DNA of 64,000 nt from JALNZF01 sp049793155. GTDB taxonomy: Bacteria; Nitrospirota; UBA9217. The notes under the pieces were generated by a model, which saw nothing but the letters and a program-made list of their open reading frames with translations, did not search any database and was not told the origin of the DNA. The translations under genes and the position numbers were made by a program. The stretch is taken from assembly GCA_049793155.1 (NCBI GenBank), contig JBARBN010000185.1:14874-78873 (forward strand). The letters are read 5' to 3'. Shown piece by piece: positions 26,791 through 35,084 of this stretch; positions within the stretch are counted from its first letter, which is position 1, and every line of letters begins with the position of its first letter.

Positions 26791-27285
26791 CTACCCCATC
26801 CATCCCTGTATCTCGTTATGCTGCTTTATAAAAAGCTCAACACCTTCGTGGTCGGGGCCCAGAATATTCTTGAACCTGTCGAGCGCTTCGTAAAACGGCA
26901 TCTCGCGTGCACCGCTGGTCAGATTGTCAGCATAGGAGACGATCTTCTCTTCGGCTGTCAACGGCAGATAATCTTTTTGAGGAAGTCCGAGCCGAGCCGC
27001 TTCAGCTGCAGTAATGCCTGCGCCGATGTGTCTCTCAATGATCAGCACCAGCTGATCCGGAAAACCGAGCTCGCGCGCAATTTCAACACCGACGACAGCA
27101 TGATCGATACCGTGGGTCCTGGCCCTGCCGATGTCATGAAAGAGACCGCCCTGTCTGACCAGTTCCCGGTCAAGAGAAGCCTTGACACGCCCGGCAAGGG
27201 AAACCGCACTCTTGGAAACAGCAATGCAATGAGCGACCACATCTCTGGAGCAACCGGCAGCGATTAAGACCTCGACATCCCGCAT
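26791..27285 (-). CDS. HD-domain (HDIG) protein, TIGR00295-like
   Basis: A 164-residue HD hydrolase with CIAVSKSAVSLAGRV (first His region), QGGLFHDIGRARTHGIDHAVVG (HDIG plus further His), IIERHIGAG and EEKIVSYADNLTSG, the full metal-ligand series of the small HDIG family first seen in archaea. The substrate is unknown. It is a single gene; the only element between it and hppA is the hppA terminator. Confidence 0.82.
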   Translation of the reverse strand: MRDVEVLIAAGCSRDVVAHCIAVSKSAVSLAGRVKASLDRELVRQGGLFHDIGRARTHGIDHAVVGVEIARELGFPDQLVLIIERHIGAGITAAEAARLGLPQKDYLPLTAEEKIVSYADNLTSGAREMPFYEALDRFKNILGPDHEGVELFIKQHNEIQGWMG

Positions 27286-27348
27286 AGCCCGGGAATAATA
27301 CCACTTTATAAAAAAATTTCAAATGGAGAAACCAGCGCCCGATGTGAT

Positions 27349-27380
27349 AAAAAAAGGCTGCCCCATCGAATGGGGCAGCC
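27349..27380 (-). terminator. Intrinsic terminator of hppA
   Basis: Minus strand: GGCTGCCCCAT, 3-nt loop, ATGGGGCAGCC (perfect 11-bp stem), then seven T. It lies 20 bp past the hppA stop. Confidence 0.95.
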
Positions 27381-27399
27381 TGGTGAAAATGAATGCCGC

Positions 27400-29478
27400 T
27401 TACTTGATCAACGGAACAATGAGCAGTGCAACGATGTTGATGACCTTGATCATCGGGTTGATGGCCGGTCCTGCGGTGTCCTTGTAAGGATCGCCGACCG
27501 TATCGCCGGTTACCGAGGCCTTGTGTCCTTCGCTGCCCTTCTTGTGCACGACGCCCTTGCTGTCCGTGACGCCGTCCTCAAAGGACTTCTTGGCATTGTC
27601 CCATGCGCCGCCGCCGGAGGTCATGGCAATGGCCTGGAACAAACCGGTCACAATGGCGCCGATAAGTACGCCGCCAAGGGCTTCTTTGCCCAGGAAGAGA
27701 CCAACCAGCACCGGTACGACCACCGGAAGGAGCGCCGGGAGCATCATCTCATGGATGGCGCTCTTGGTCACGATGTCAACGCACTTGCCGTACTCCGGCT
27801 TGCCGGTGCCTTCCATGATGCCTTTGATCTCGCGGAACTGTCTGCGAACTTCCTCCACCACGCCGCCTGCAGCCTTAGCCACGGACTCCATCAGGAGCGC
27901 GCCGAAGTAGTAGGGGAGCAGGCCGCCGATGAACAGGCCGCAAAGGACCATGGGGTTCGAAAGGTCGAACAGGACCGTGGTGCCGAAGGAGCGTGAATAT
28001 TCCGAGAACAGCACCAACGCGGCCAGCGCTGCGGAGCCGATAGCGTAGCCCTTGGTCACTGCCTTGGTGGTGTTGCCGACCGCGTCGAGGGGATCCGTGA
28101 TGTCGCGGATCTCTTTCGGGAGGTGGGCCATTTCTGCGACACCGCCGGCGTTATCCGTGATCGGGCCGTAGGAGTCGATGGCCACAACAATGCCGGTCAT
28201 GGAGAGCATGGACACCGCTGCCAGCGCGATGGCAAAGATGCCGCCGGATGCTGCGTTCGCCTGACCGGAGAATCCGCCGCCGAGCCAGTATGCGCCGAGG
28301 ATCGATGCAACGATCACGAGAACCGGCGCTGAGGTGGCCTTCATGCTGACCGCGAGTCCGGCGATCACGTTTGTGCCGTGGCCGGTGAGGCTCGCCTGTG
28401 CAATGTGCTGCACCGGGGGATATTCTTTAGCAGTGAAATACTCGGTGATCCACACAATCAGGCCGGTGAGGGCAAGGCCGATGAGGGAGATGAAGAACAC
28501 GGTGTTCGCCGTAAAGACACCGGCATTCGGGCCGAGGTCGGAAATAAAGCTTTTGGCCACAAAATAGAACGCTATTGCCGCGATAACGCCTGCAACGGCC
28601 AATCCCTTATACAGGGCGCCCATGATGTAGTTGTTCTTGCCAAGTCTCACGAAGTAAGTGCCTACGATGGAAGCAATGATCGAAACAGCGCCGAGCATGA
28701 GGGGGAACTCGATCCAGGGGCTGTCCGCGCCGAACACGGTCTTGGCCAGCAGCATGGCGGCCACGAGCGTTACCGTGTAGGTCTCATAGAGGTCAGCTGC
28801 CATACCAGCGCAGTCGCCCACGTTGTCGCCCACATTGTCGGCGATCACAGCCGGGTTGCGGGGATCGTCTTCGGGGATGTTCTTCTCAACCTTACCCACG
28901 AGGTCGGCGCCCACGTCAGCGGCCTTGGTGTAGATGCCGCCCGCGATACGGGCGAACACGCTCATGAGGGAGCAGCCGAAGCCGAGCCCGATGAGAGCAG
29001 TGGAGACCTGCTCAGCCGGAGCATAGGTCTTGGCGATGAGGTAAAAACCGGCAAGGCCGATGATGCCAAGGCCCACGACCATGATGCCGGTCACGGAGCC
29101 GCCCTTGAAAGCGAGGCTGAGCGCGGCCTGGAGGCCTTTGCTTGCTGCAGCTGCCGTACGAACGTTCGCGCGGAGCGACACCCACATGCCGATGTAACCG
29201 GCAAGGGCGGAACCCACCGTACCGATGATAAATCCGAGGGCTGCCCACTTCCCGAGTGCGGGAACGAAGAACAGGATTCCCACCAGGATCACGGCGACGA
29301 TTGCAACCGTTCTGTACTCGCGCGCTATGAACGCGTTAGCGCCTTCCTTCACTGCATTGGAAATGTCGATCATTTTCTGATTGCCTGAATCCTGTTTGTT
29401 CACCCAGATCGCGGTTATGATGCCGTAAATAACGCCGGCGACGCCGCATACGAGGGCAAATAAAATCGTGTTGCTCAT
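27400..29478 (-). CDS. hppA: Membrane-bound proton-pumping pyrophosphatase
   Basis: Integral membrane pyrophosphatase, 692 residues, about 16 helices. PPi- and Mg-binding loops are clear: GGIYTKAADVGADLVGKVE, DDPRNPAVIADNVGDNVGDCAGMAADL, DAVGNTTKAVTKG and the C-terminal KKSFEDG...GDTVGDPYKDTAGPAINPM. Lys in GNTTKA is the signature of K+-independent H+-pumping enzymes. It recovers energy from PPi made by ATP sulfurylase (Sat, encoded 8 kb away on the same strand) and pulls sulfate activation forward. A good AAGGAGGAG ribosome site precedes the ATG. Confidence 0.97.
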   Translation of the reverse strand: MSNTILFALVCGVAGVIYGIITAIWVNKQDSGNQKMIDISNAVKEGANAFIAREYRTVAIVAVILVGILFFVPALGKWAALGFIIGTVGSALAGYIGMWVSLRANVRTAAAASKGLQAALSLAFKGGSVTGIMVVGLGIIGLAGFYLIAKTYAPAEQVSTALIGLGFGCSLMSVFARIAGGIYTKAADVGADLVGKVEKNIPEDDPRNPAVIADNVGDNVGDCAGMAADLYETYTVTLVAAMLLAKTVFGADSPWIEFPLMLGAVSIIASIVGTYFVRLGKNNYIMGALYKGLAVAGVIAAIAFYFVAKSFISDLGPNAGVFTANTVFFISLIGLALTGLIVWITEYFTAKEYPPVQHIAQASLTGHGTNVIAGLAVSMKATSAPVLVIVASILGAYWLGGGFSGQANAASGGIFAIALAAVSMLSMTGIVVAIDSYGPITDNAGGVAEMAHLPKEIRDITDPLDAVGNTTKAVTKGYAIGSAALAALVLFSEYSRSFGTTVLFDLSNPMVLCGLFIGGLLPYYFGALLMESVAKAAGGVVEEVRRQFREIKGIMEGTGKPEYGKCVDIVTKSAIHEMMLPALLPVVVPVLVGLFLGKEALGGVLIGAIVTGLFQAIAMTSGGGAWDNAKKSFEDGVTDSKGVVHKKGSEGHKASVTGDTVGDPYKDTAGPAINPMIKVINIVALLIVPLIK

Positions 29479-29625
29479 TAGATCTCCTCCTTTTAAGTTG
29501 ATTTATATTACAATAACATCAGTCTGAATAATTGCGGGCCGCCGCATCCGCGATCAGCCTTGTGGTACCGAATCGAATCGTTTTACTCCTTCCGCATCCC
29601 TCCCTCATGAGTTTGTAAGACCGGC

Positions 29626-30063
29626 TTAGACCTCGAACTTACCGCCGATCATGTCTTTCAAATATATATTTTCAGCCTTTAAGTTCTTCACCAGCACCCG
29701 GACCACGTCCCGCATGGACAGGAGTCCCACCAGACCGCTCTCTTCAATGACCGGGGTATGGCGAATATTGTTCTGGATCATGATGGCCATAACGTAGTCC
29801 AGATCATCACCCGGCTTGACCACGAGAAGGTTCGTGCTCATGACGTTCTTGATGGTCACGTCCTTGCACTGGTGCGACTCGTCCGCGGCGTTCTTGACGA
29901 TATCTCGTTCCGTTACGATGCCGACGAGCGCCCCCCGGTCCATGACCAGAAGCGCCCCGATGTTGCACTCCGCCATCTGTTTTGCCGCATCGAGCAGTGA
30001 TTTTTCGCCCGTGATGCTGAAGCACTCCAGTCCCTTGATGCTTAATAGTTCTTTGACTTTCAT
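29626..30063 (-). CDS. CBS-domain pair protein
   Basis: A stand-alone tandem CBS protein, 145 residues. First CBS: ITGEKSLLDAAKQMAECNIGALLVMDRGALVGIVTERDIV. Second CBS: MSTNLLVVKPGDDLDYVMAIMIQNNIRHTPVIEESGLVGLLSMRDVVRVL. Such proteins bind adenine nucleotides (AMP, ATP, SAM). Its place after qmoC, near AMP- and PPi-generating sulfate enzymes, makes adenylate sensing an attractive guess. Confidence 0.9.
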   Translation of the reverse strand: MKVKELLSIKGLECFSITGEKSLLDAAKQMAECNIGALLVMDRGALVGIVTERDIVKNAADESHQCKDVTIKNVMSTNLLVVKPGDDLDYVMAIMIQNNIRHTPVIEESGLVGLLSMRDVVRVLVKNLKAENIYLKDMIGGKFEV

Positions 30064-30080
30064 GGGTTCTCCGATTTCTT

Positions 30081-30151
30081 GTCATTCCCGAAAGCCTTAA
30101 TCGGGAATATGATCTGAAACCATATCCCCGATAGAAGCGCTCGGGGATGAC
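30081..30151. repeat. REP-type inverted repeat (GTCATTCCCGAA family) after qmoC
   Basis: GTCATTCCCGAAAGCC...TCGGGAATATG at 30081-30108 pairs with CATATCCCCGAT...TCGGGGATGAC (30121-30151), a long imperfect hairpin in the gap between qmoC and the CBS gene. A related element is at 59693-59750. It may mark the 3' end of the qmo transcript. Confidence 0.75.
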
Positions 30152-30168
30152 CGTCTGATGGCTTCAAC

Positions 30169-31332
30169 CTATTTCTTATCGCGGCCGCTGTTTTTCACAA
30201 AGACCATCGCGGTCGTGCGATAGAAAAGGTGCGCGAACTTCGAATATGGCGCATAGGCGAACAACGACCAGATGAACACGAGGTGAAAATAATATACAAC
30301 ATATCCGGCATTCATATCAGCCAGTCTGAGCGCCCAGGAAAGCATCCCGGTCGCGCCGACACCGAACACGATCAACAGGAAGATCCAGTCGAAATAGGAG
30401 CCGAGACCCGCCTTGCCGGCCTTTGCAAATCGATTGAGCAGGATGATGACGAAACCCGCCGCGAACGCGATCGAGCTGACAAGAGCGAGGATCTTCACGG
30501 GGTCATTGATCGGATAGGGTGACTCGCCGAAGTGAAACGGACCGAACGGCTGGATACCAAACAACTCATTTCCATAGAGATAGCCGACAGCCCACATCGT
30601 GACGAGTGTAAGCCCTGCGAATGAATAGAACAGGAGCAGGTGGCCCCACTGCCGGAGGCGGTTCACATTACAGTCAGCAAACTTCGAATGGGCTAGGATG
30701 GTCGTTACGGACGAGATGATGTCTCCTACGAGACTGCCGCTGGACTGCATCTCCCCTGCCTGCGCCTTCATCCCTGCCCAGAGCCGCTTGATGCCCACAA
30801 AGGCCGATATCGCCGCAAAGATCGCCGTGAGAGTGAATGTCACGTCAATTTGGGGGAATACCGGCATAAATAAGTGATATGCCATTGCCCCTTCGGCGTT
30901 CCGCGGTACTCCGCTGAAACTCTTATACGGCATGATGAGATAGAAAAGCACCATGGGGATGGCGAACATGAGCCAGATCAGCTTGGGGTCCGTAGCGATC
31001 TTCGCGAACAGGGGCACCATCGATACGTGCTTGATGCTCTGTTTGCGTATCGCATTCAAGACCTCGCCGGGCTTTGCGCCGCGCGGGCAGTAGGCCGTGC
31101 AGTCGCTGCACTGGTGGCAAAGCCACACATCGGCGCTCGTGATGAGCTTGTCCTTCTGGCCCCACTGGGCCAGGACCATCTCCTTGCGCGGGAACGGGTT
31201 CCCCTCCGGCGTGACGTTGCAGACCACCGAGCAGGTTGCGCACTGATAGCACTTCTTCAGGGACTCGCCGCCGCCTTTGATTATCTCGTTCACGAACGCT
31301 AGGTCCGGTTTAATGACCGTTGCTTCTGACAT
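30169..31332 (-). CDS. qmoC: Quinone-interacting membrane-bound oxidoreductase subunit C
   Basis: Membrane subunit of the Qmo complex, 387 residues. The N-terminal cytoplasmic HdrC-like part has two 4Fe-4S motifs (CYQCATCSVVCNVTPEGNPFPRK and CHQCSDCTAYCPRGAKPGEV); the C-terminal part has about six helices with haem-b type histidines (RLRQWGHLLLFYSFAG, VYYFHLVFIWSLFAYAPYSKFAHLFYR). It delivers electrons from menaquinol to QmoAB and thence AprAB. It is 78 bp after qmoB, the gap being a heptamer array. Confidence 0.97.
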   Translation of the reverse strand: MSEATVIKPDLAFVNEIIKGGGESLKKCYQCATCSVVCNVTPEGNPFPRKEMVLAQWGQKDKLITSADVWLCHQCSDCTAYCPRGAKPGEVLNAIRKQSIKHVSMVPLFAKIATDPKLIWLMFAIPMVLFYLIMPYKSFSGVPRNAEGAMAYHLFMPVFPQIDVTFTLTAIFAAISAFVGIKRLWAGMKAQAGEMQSSGSLVGDIISSVTTILAHSKFADCNVNRLRQWGHLLLFYSFAGLTLVTMWAVGYLYGNELFGIQPFGPFHFGESPYPINDPVKILALVSSIAFAAGFVIILLNRFAKAGKAGLGSYFDWIFLLIVFGVGATGMLSWALRLADMNAGYVVYYFHLVFIWSLFAYAPYSKFAHLFYRTTAMVFVKNSGRDKK

Positions 31333-31370
31333 GTATGTCCTCCCGTTACTCTGGTTAGGGTTGTTTATTT

Positions 31371-31405
31371 TTTGACTCCGAACTCCAAACTCAACACTCC
31401 GAACT
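31371..31405. repeat. Heptamer array between qmoB and qmoC
   Basis: Units GACTCCG, AACTCCA, AACTCAA, CACTCCG, AACTAAA follow one another at exact 7-bp pitch in the gap between the qmoB stop and the qmoC start. The words match those between the two ATP synthase stalk genes at 6094-6133. Confidence 0.8.
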
Positions 31406-31410
31406 AAAAC

Positions 31411-33645
31411 CTACATGGTCCTGAACGGATTCGGTCCGATCTCTCTGATCCTGGCAGCAAACTCATTGAGCAGGTCCGGCAGTTTATCATACTCGTTGAT
31501 GGCCACCTGCATAAGCTGGACGCGCTCGGACTCAAGCTGGAGCCTGTTCAGGGTCTCACTCACCTTGCTGAATCGGGTGTTCGCGAGCTCGCTGCCCTTG
31601 ACGAAGTGGCACTGATAGTTCTCGCCGTACTTGCAACCGAGAAGCAGCATACCGTCGGCGCCCTTGGACAGCGCGTCGGCGACCCACACCAGGTTCATAC
31701 CGCCCAGGCACCGCATGGAAATGAACCGGAATGCCGGGTCGATCTTCTTTCCGGCAATAGCGGCTGTATCGAGCGCCGGGTAGGAGTCGTTCTCGCAGAC
31801 CAGGCAGATGATCGTCGGCTTGTCCTCATCATCGGAGTATTCCACAGCCTTGAGCATGGACCCGATGATATCAACGCTGTAATCCTTGAAGGAGACGATG
31901 CGCTCGGGGCAGGCACCCATGCAGGTGCCGCATCTGCGGCAGCGGTTGAGATTGTATTTTGGAATGCCCTTCTCGTCCTCATCGATCGCGCCGAAGGGGC
32001 ACTCTTCCGTGCACCGCTTGCAGGCCGTGCACTTGATGAGCATAGGATCGGGGAACGTGACGTCCCAGGCCCGGGGATGGACGGCAACACCGCGTGCTAC
32101 ATGGTCCATGGCCTGGATCGCCTTGAACGCAGCGCCTGCCCCGTCCTCCTGCGCCTCTGCCATGTTCATCGGCTGATGAACGCCGCCTGCTGCGTAGATC
32201 CCGGTCCGGCGGGTCTCATACTGAAAGCAGATGAAGTTCGAATCCGCAAAACCTGAGGCCCCTTCGAGGGTCGGAATTTCCGGTCCCTGGCGGTATCCGA
32301 GGTTCAGGATATAATCGGGCTTAGGGGTCTGCTCAAGGTAGGCCGCCTTTGACGCATCGCCGCCTGTCGCAGCGGCGGTAAGGCCGTCGGCATATTCCTG
32401 GGGACCGCGCGAGGTCGGTACCAGGCCTGTGGCAAGGACCACGAGGTCCGCCTCGACCTTCACCTTCTCGCCGGTCTTGGTCCCGAAGAGCGTGTTCTCC
32501 ATCTCAACGAACAGATTGCCGTTCACCGCTTCGGAAACGCCGGTTACATCTGCCTTCGTGAGCATCACGCCCGGATTGTTCTGCGCTTCTTTATAGTAGA
32601 GTTCGGTCCTGCCCGGCGTCCGGATGTCCTTGTAGAAGATCATGGCAAGGGCATCTTCATTCTGGCGCACATACTGTGCCTGCTTGAGCGATGTAGCGCA
32701 GCACATGGACGAGCAATAGGGAAGATGGTTCGGATCGCGCTGTCCGGCGCACTGGATAAAGGCCACCTTCAACGCGGGCTTTCCGTCCGAGGGACGGAGG
32801 AGCTTTCCATTGTTCTTCTTCGCGATCTCTTCGAGCTCGAAGTTCGTGACCACGTTCTTCATCTTGCCGTAGCCGAGGTAGTCGAGCTTGTTCGCATCAT
32901 ACGGCGTCCAGCCCGAGGCCATGACAATGGCCCCGATCTTCATGGTCTCGCCGTTCGAGAGCTTCACGTCATACAGGCCGGGCTGTCCATCCGTCTTGGC
33001 GACCGTCGTTGACTTGTAGACCTTGATGTTCGGATTGTTTTCAACCTCGCCAATGGTCTTGGCAATATCAGTGTCGACGATGAGCGGCTTGTTGATGTAG
33101 GAGCCGGTCGGGATCTTCTTGTAAAGTTTGTTCACCATACCGCCGAGCTGGGCAGCCTTCTCAACGAGGACCACCTTCTGGCCTGCACCCGCGGCGGAAA
33201 GCGCCGCTGTCATACCGGCGATACCGCCGCCGATCACGAGAATCGTATTATTCAGGTCCGGAAGGATGTTCGGCTCCGGCAGTTCGGACTTCTGCGCCTT
33301 CACGATGCCCATGCTGATGTAGTCGTAGGCGGCATCGTTCGTTCCTTCCGTGTTCGGCTCCATGGTCCATGCAACGAACTCGCGGATGTTGACCCGCTCT
33401 ACCAGGGCGCCGGGAAGGTCGAACTCTTCATATTTTATGCGGGGTGAACAAGCAGCGATGATGATCGTGTTCACGCCTTCCTTCGTCATATCGTCTTTTA
33501 TCAGCTGAACTCCTTCGGGGCTGCACAGGACATCGTGGAACTTGGTATTCTGGAGCTTCTTGGCGGCACCGGCAACCTTCTCAACGTCCATCGCCTCCTT
33601 GATGCCGCATCCCTTGCAGATATAAACGCCGTATTTCTTTTCCAT
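31411..33645 (-). CDS. qmoB: Quinone-interacting membrane-bound oxidoreductase subunit B
   Basis: HdrA-like flavoprotein fused to an MvhD-like C-terminus, 744 residues. It shows YGVYICKGCGIKEAMDV at the start, FAD-binding NTILVIGGGIAGMTAALSAAGAGQKVVLVEKAAQLGG, two 4Fe-4S motifs (CTACKRCTEECPFGAI, CRRCGTCMGACPERIV) and the MvhD-type end (FISMRCLGGMNLVWVADALSKGADGMLLLGCKYGENYQCHFVKG). Residues around SSMCCATSLKQA resemble the HdrA cysteine site. With QmoA it may bifurcate or confurcate electrons to AprAB. It starts 3 bp after qmoA. Confidence 0.97.
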   Translation of the reverse strand: MEKKYGVYICKGCGIKEAMDVEKVAGAAKKLQNTKFHDVLCSPEGVQLIKDDMTKEGVNTIIIAACSPRIKYEEFDLPGALVERVNIREFVAWTMEPNTEGTNDAAYDYISMGIVKAQKSELPEPNILPDLNNTILVIGGGIAGMTAALSAAGAGQKVVLVEKAAQLGGMVNKLYKKIPTGSYINKPLIVDTDIAKTIGEVENNPNIKVYKSTTVAKTDGQPGLYDVKLSNGETMKIGAIVMASGWTPYDANKLDYLGYGKMKNVVTNFELEEIAKKNNGKLLRPSDGKPALKVAFIQCAGQRDPNHLPYCSSMCCATSLKQAQYVRQNEDALAMIFYKDIRTPGRTELYYKEAQNNPGVMLTKADVTGVSEAVNGNLFVEMENTLFGTKTGEKVKVEADLVVLATGLVPTSRGPQEYADGLTAAATGGDASKAAYLEQTPKPDYILNLGYRQGPEIPTLEGASGFADSNFICFQYETRRTGIYAAGGVHQPMNMAEAQEDGAGAAFKAIQAMDHVARGVAVHPRAWDVTFPDPMLIKCTACKRCTEECPFGAIDEDEKGIPKYNLNRCRRCGTCMGACPERIVSFKDYSVDIIGSMLKAVEYSDDEDKPTIICLVCENDSYPALDTAAIAGKKIDPAFRFISMRCLGGMNLVWVADALSKGADGMLLLGCKYGENYQCHFVKGSELANTRFSKVSETLNRLQLESERVQLMQVAINEYDKLPDLLNEFAARIREIGPNPFRTM

Positions 33646-33647
33646 CC

Positions 33648-34898
33648 TTATTTCCTCCTCAAGCTCTGCATGCTCTTCATCACCACGCCCGTTGCATCCT
33701 GCGCAGACCGCGCCACATCAACGGGGGTCTTGAGCGTGCCGGTCGCATAGATGCCCTTCGGCAGCGTTGCCTGGTCTACAAACCCGTCGTCGGTCACCGG
33801 GATACCAGCGCCGGCAAGTGATCTCGACGTGGCCTCCATGCCCGTAGCCAGGACAACCATGTCGAAGGTCTCGGAGACCTTGCTGCCGCCCATGATGTCC
33901 TCGGCGGTAACGGTTACATCGCCGTTCTGTGCCTGCTCGACCTTGGCGACCTTACCCTTGAGGAAGGACACATTCTGGTCTTCCTTGATCTTGGTGTAGA
34001 ACCGGTTCTCATAGAGGCCGGGAGTGCGAATGTCGATATAGTATATTTTGACCTTTGAATCGGGATACAGCTCCCGCACATAACTTGCCTGCTTGAGCGA
34101 GGCCAGGCAGCAGATATAGGAACAATGGGCAAGGTGGTTCTCGTCACGCGACCCCGCACACTGCACAAAGGCGATGTTCTTTACTTCTTTGCCGTCGGAC
34201 GGCCGCACGATCTTGCCACCGGTGGGCCCGTTGGGGGCCGCGATGCGCTCCATCATCATGTTGGTGATGACGTTCTGCACCGTGCCGAAGCCGAGGTTGT
34301 CCATCTTCGTGGCGTCATAGGGATTCCAGCCCGTTGCCATGACCACGGCGCCGACCTTTACGGTCACGGTCTCGGGCTTCATGTCGAGGTGAATCGCGTC
34401 GTACTTGCATGCCTCGGCGCACTTTCCGCAGGCCGCACCCTTACAGACCTTGCTGTCGATAACGTACTGGAGCGGGAACGCCTGGTTGTGCGGGAGGTAC
34501 GCCGCCTTGGTCTTGCTCATGCCGAAATCGAAGTCGTTGGACCGCTCGATCTCACAGGCCTCTGCGCACTTGTTGCAGCCCGTGCACTTGTCGTTCACGA
34601 ACCGGGGCTGCACCTTGATGGTAACGTCGAAGTTGCCTTCCTTGCCGGAGATCTTTTCTACCTCCGCCATGGTATAGATCTTCACATGGCCGTTGTTCTT
34701 GATGCGCTTGTACTGGATCTCGAGGCCGCAGTTCGGCGGGCACATCTTCCAGAAATATTTGTTCAGCTGCGTCACCCGGCCGCCGAGATAGGGGTTTTTT
34801 TCAACGATGATGACATCAGAACCCGCTTCCGCGGCTTCTACTGCTGCCGTGAGGCCGCTGAACCCCCCGCCGACAACCAATAACCTGTTTTCCGCCAT
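33648..34898 (-). CDS. qmoA: Quinone-interacting membrane-bound oxidoreductase subunit A
   Basis: HdrA-like soluble flavoprotein, 416 residues. FAD-binding LLVVGGGFSGLTAAVEAAEAGSDVIIVEKNPYLGGRV; KYFWKMCPPNCGLE; ferredoxin motifs CTGCNKCAEACEIE and CKGAACGKCAEACKYDAI; second nucleotide motif near VVLATGMEA. It contacts the APS reductase. It heads the qmoABC operon; the 186-bp gap upstream holds a heptamer inverted repeat and the aprA terminator. Confidence 0.97.
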   Translation of the reverse strand: MAENRLLVVGGGFSGLTAAVEAAEAGSDVIIVEKNPYLGGRVTQLNKYFWKMCPPNCGLEIQYKRIKNNGHVKIYTMAEVEKISGKEGNFDVTIKVQPRFVNDKCTGCNKCAEACEIERSNDFDFGMSKTKAAYLPHNQAFPLQYVIDSKVCKGAACGKCAEACKYDAIHLDMKPETVTVKVGAVVMATGWNPYDATKMDNLGFGTVQNVITNMMMERIAAPNGPTGGKIVRPSDGKEVKNIAFVQCAGSRDENHLAHCSYICCLASLKQASYVRELYPDSKVKIYYIDIRTPGLYENRFYTKIKEDQNVSFLKGKVAKVEQAQNGDVTVTAEDIMGGSKVSETFDMVVLATGMEATSRSLAGAGIPVTDDGFVDQATLPKGIYATGTLKTPVDVARSAQDATGVVMKSMQSLRRK

Positions 34899-34929
34899 GG
34901 TATCTTATTCCTCCTTAAAGGCAGTGCGC

Positions 34930-35040
34930 ACAACATGATTGCAAATTGCAGATTGGAAATTTAAAATTTAAAATTTAAAATTATAATGCAGGCAGGTCGT
35001 TTATTTTACAATTTAAAATTTACAATCTTCAATTTCCAAT
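34930..35040. repeat. AT-rich heptamer inverted repeat between aprA and qmoA
   Basis: The left arm has units GATTGCA, AATTGCA, GATTGGA, AATTTAA x3, AATTATA at 7-bp pitch. The right arm (ATTTTACAATTTAAAATTTA, continuing CAATCTTCAATTTCCAAT) is its inverted counterpart. It is one of the longest arrays of the family in the window and lies just past the aprA terminator. Confidence 0.8.
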
Positions 35041-35072
35041 AAAATCTCCGGGGAGGGAAACCCTCCCCGGAG
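35041..35072 (-). terminator. Intrinsic terminator after aprA
   Basis: Perfect 12-bp stem CTCCGGGGAGGG / CCCTCCCCGGAG with a 3-nt loop, followed on the minus strand by ATTTTATT. It separates the adk-sat-aprBA unit from qmoABC or tunes their ratio. Confidence 0.9.
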
Positions 35073-35084
35073 TAATGCAAGTTC

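Noticed and set aside
34930..35040. Possible CRISPR-like short repeat array
   Set aside because: Units are 7 bp with no spacers; it belongs to the heptamer family.
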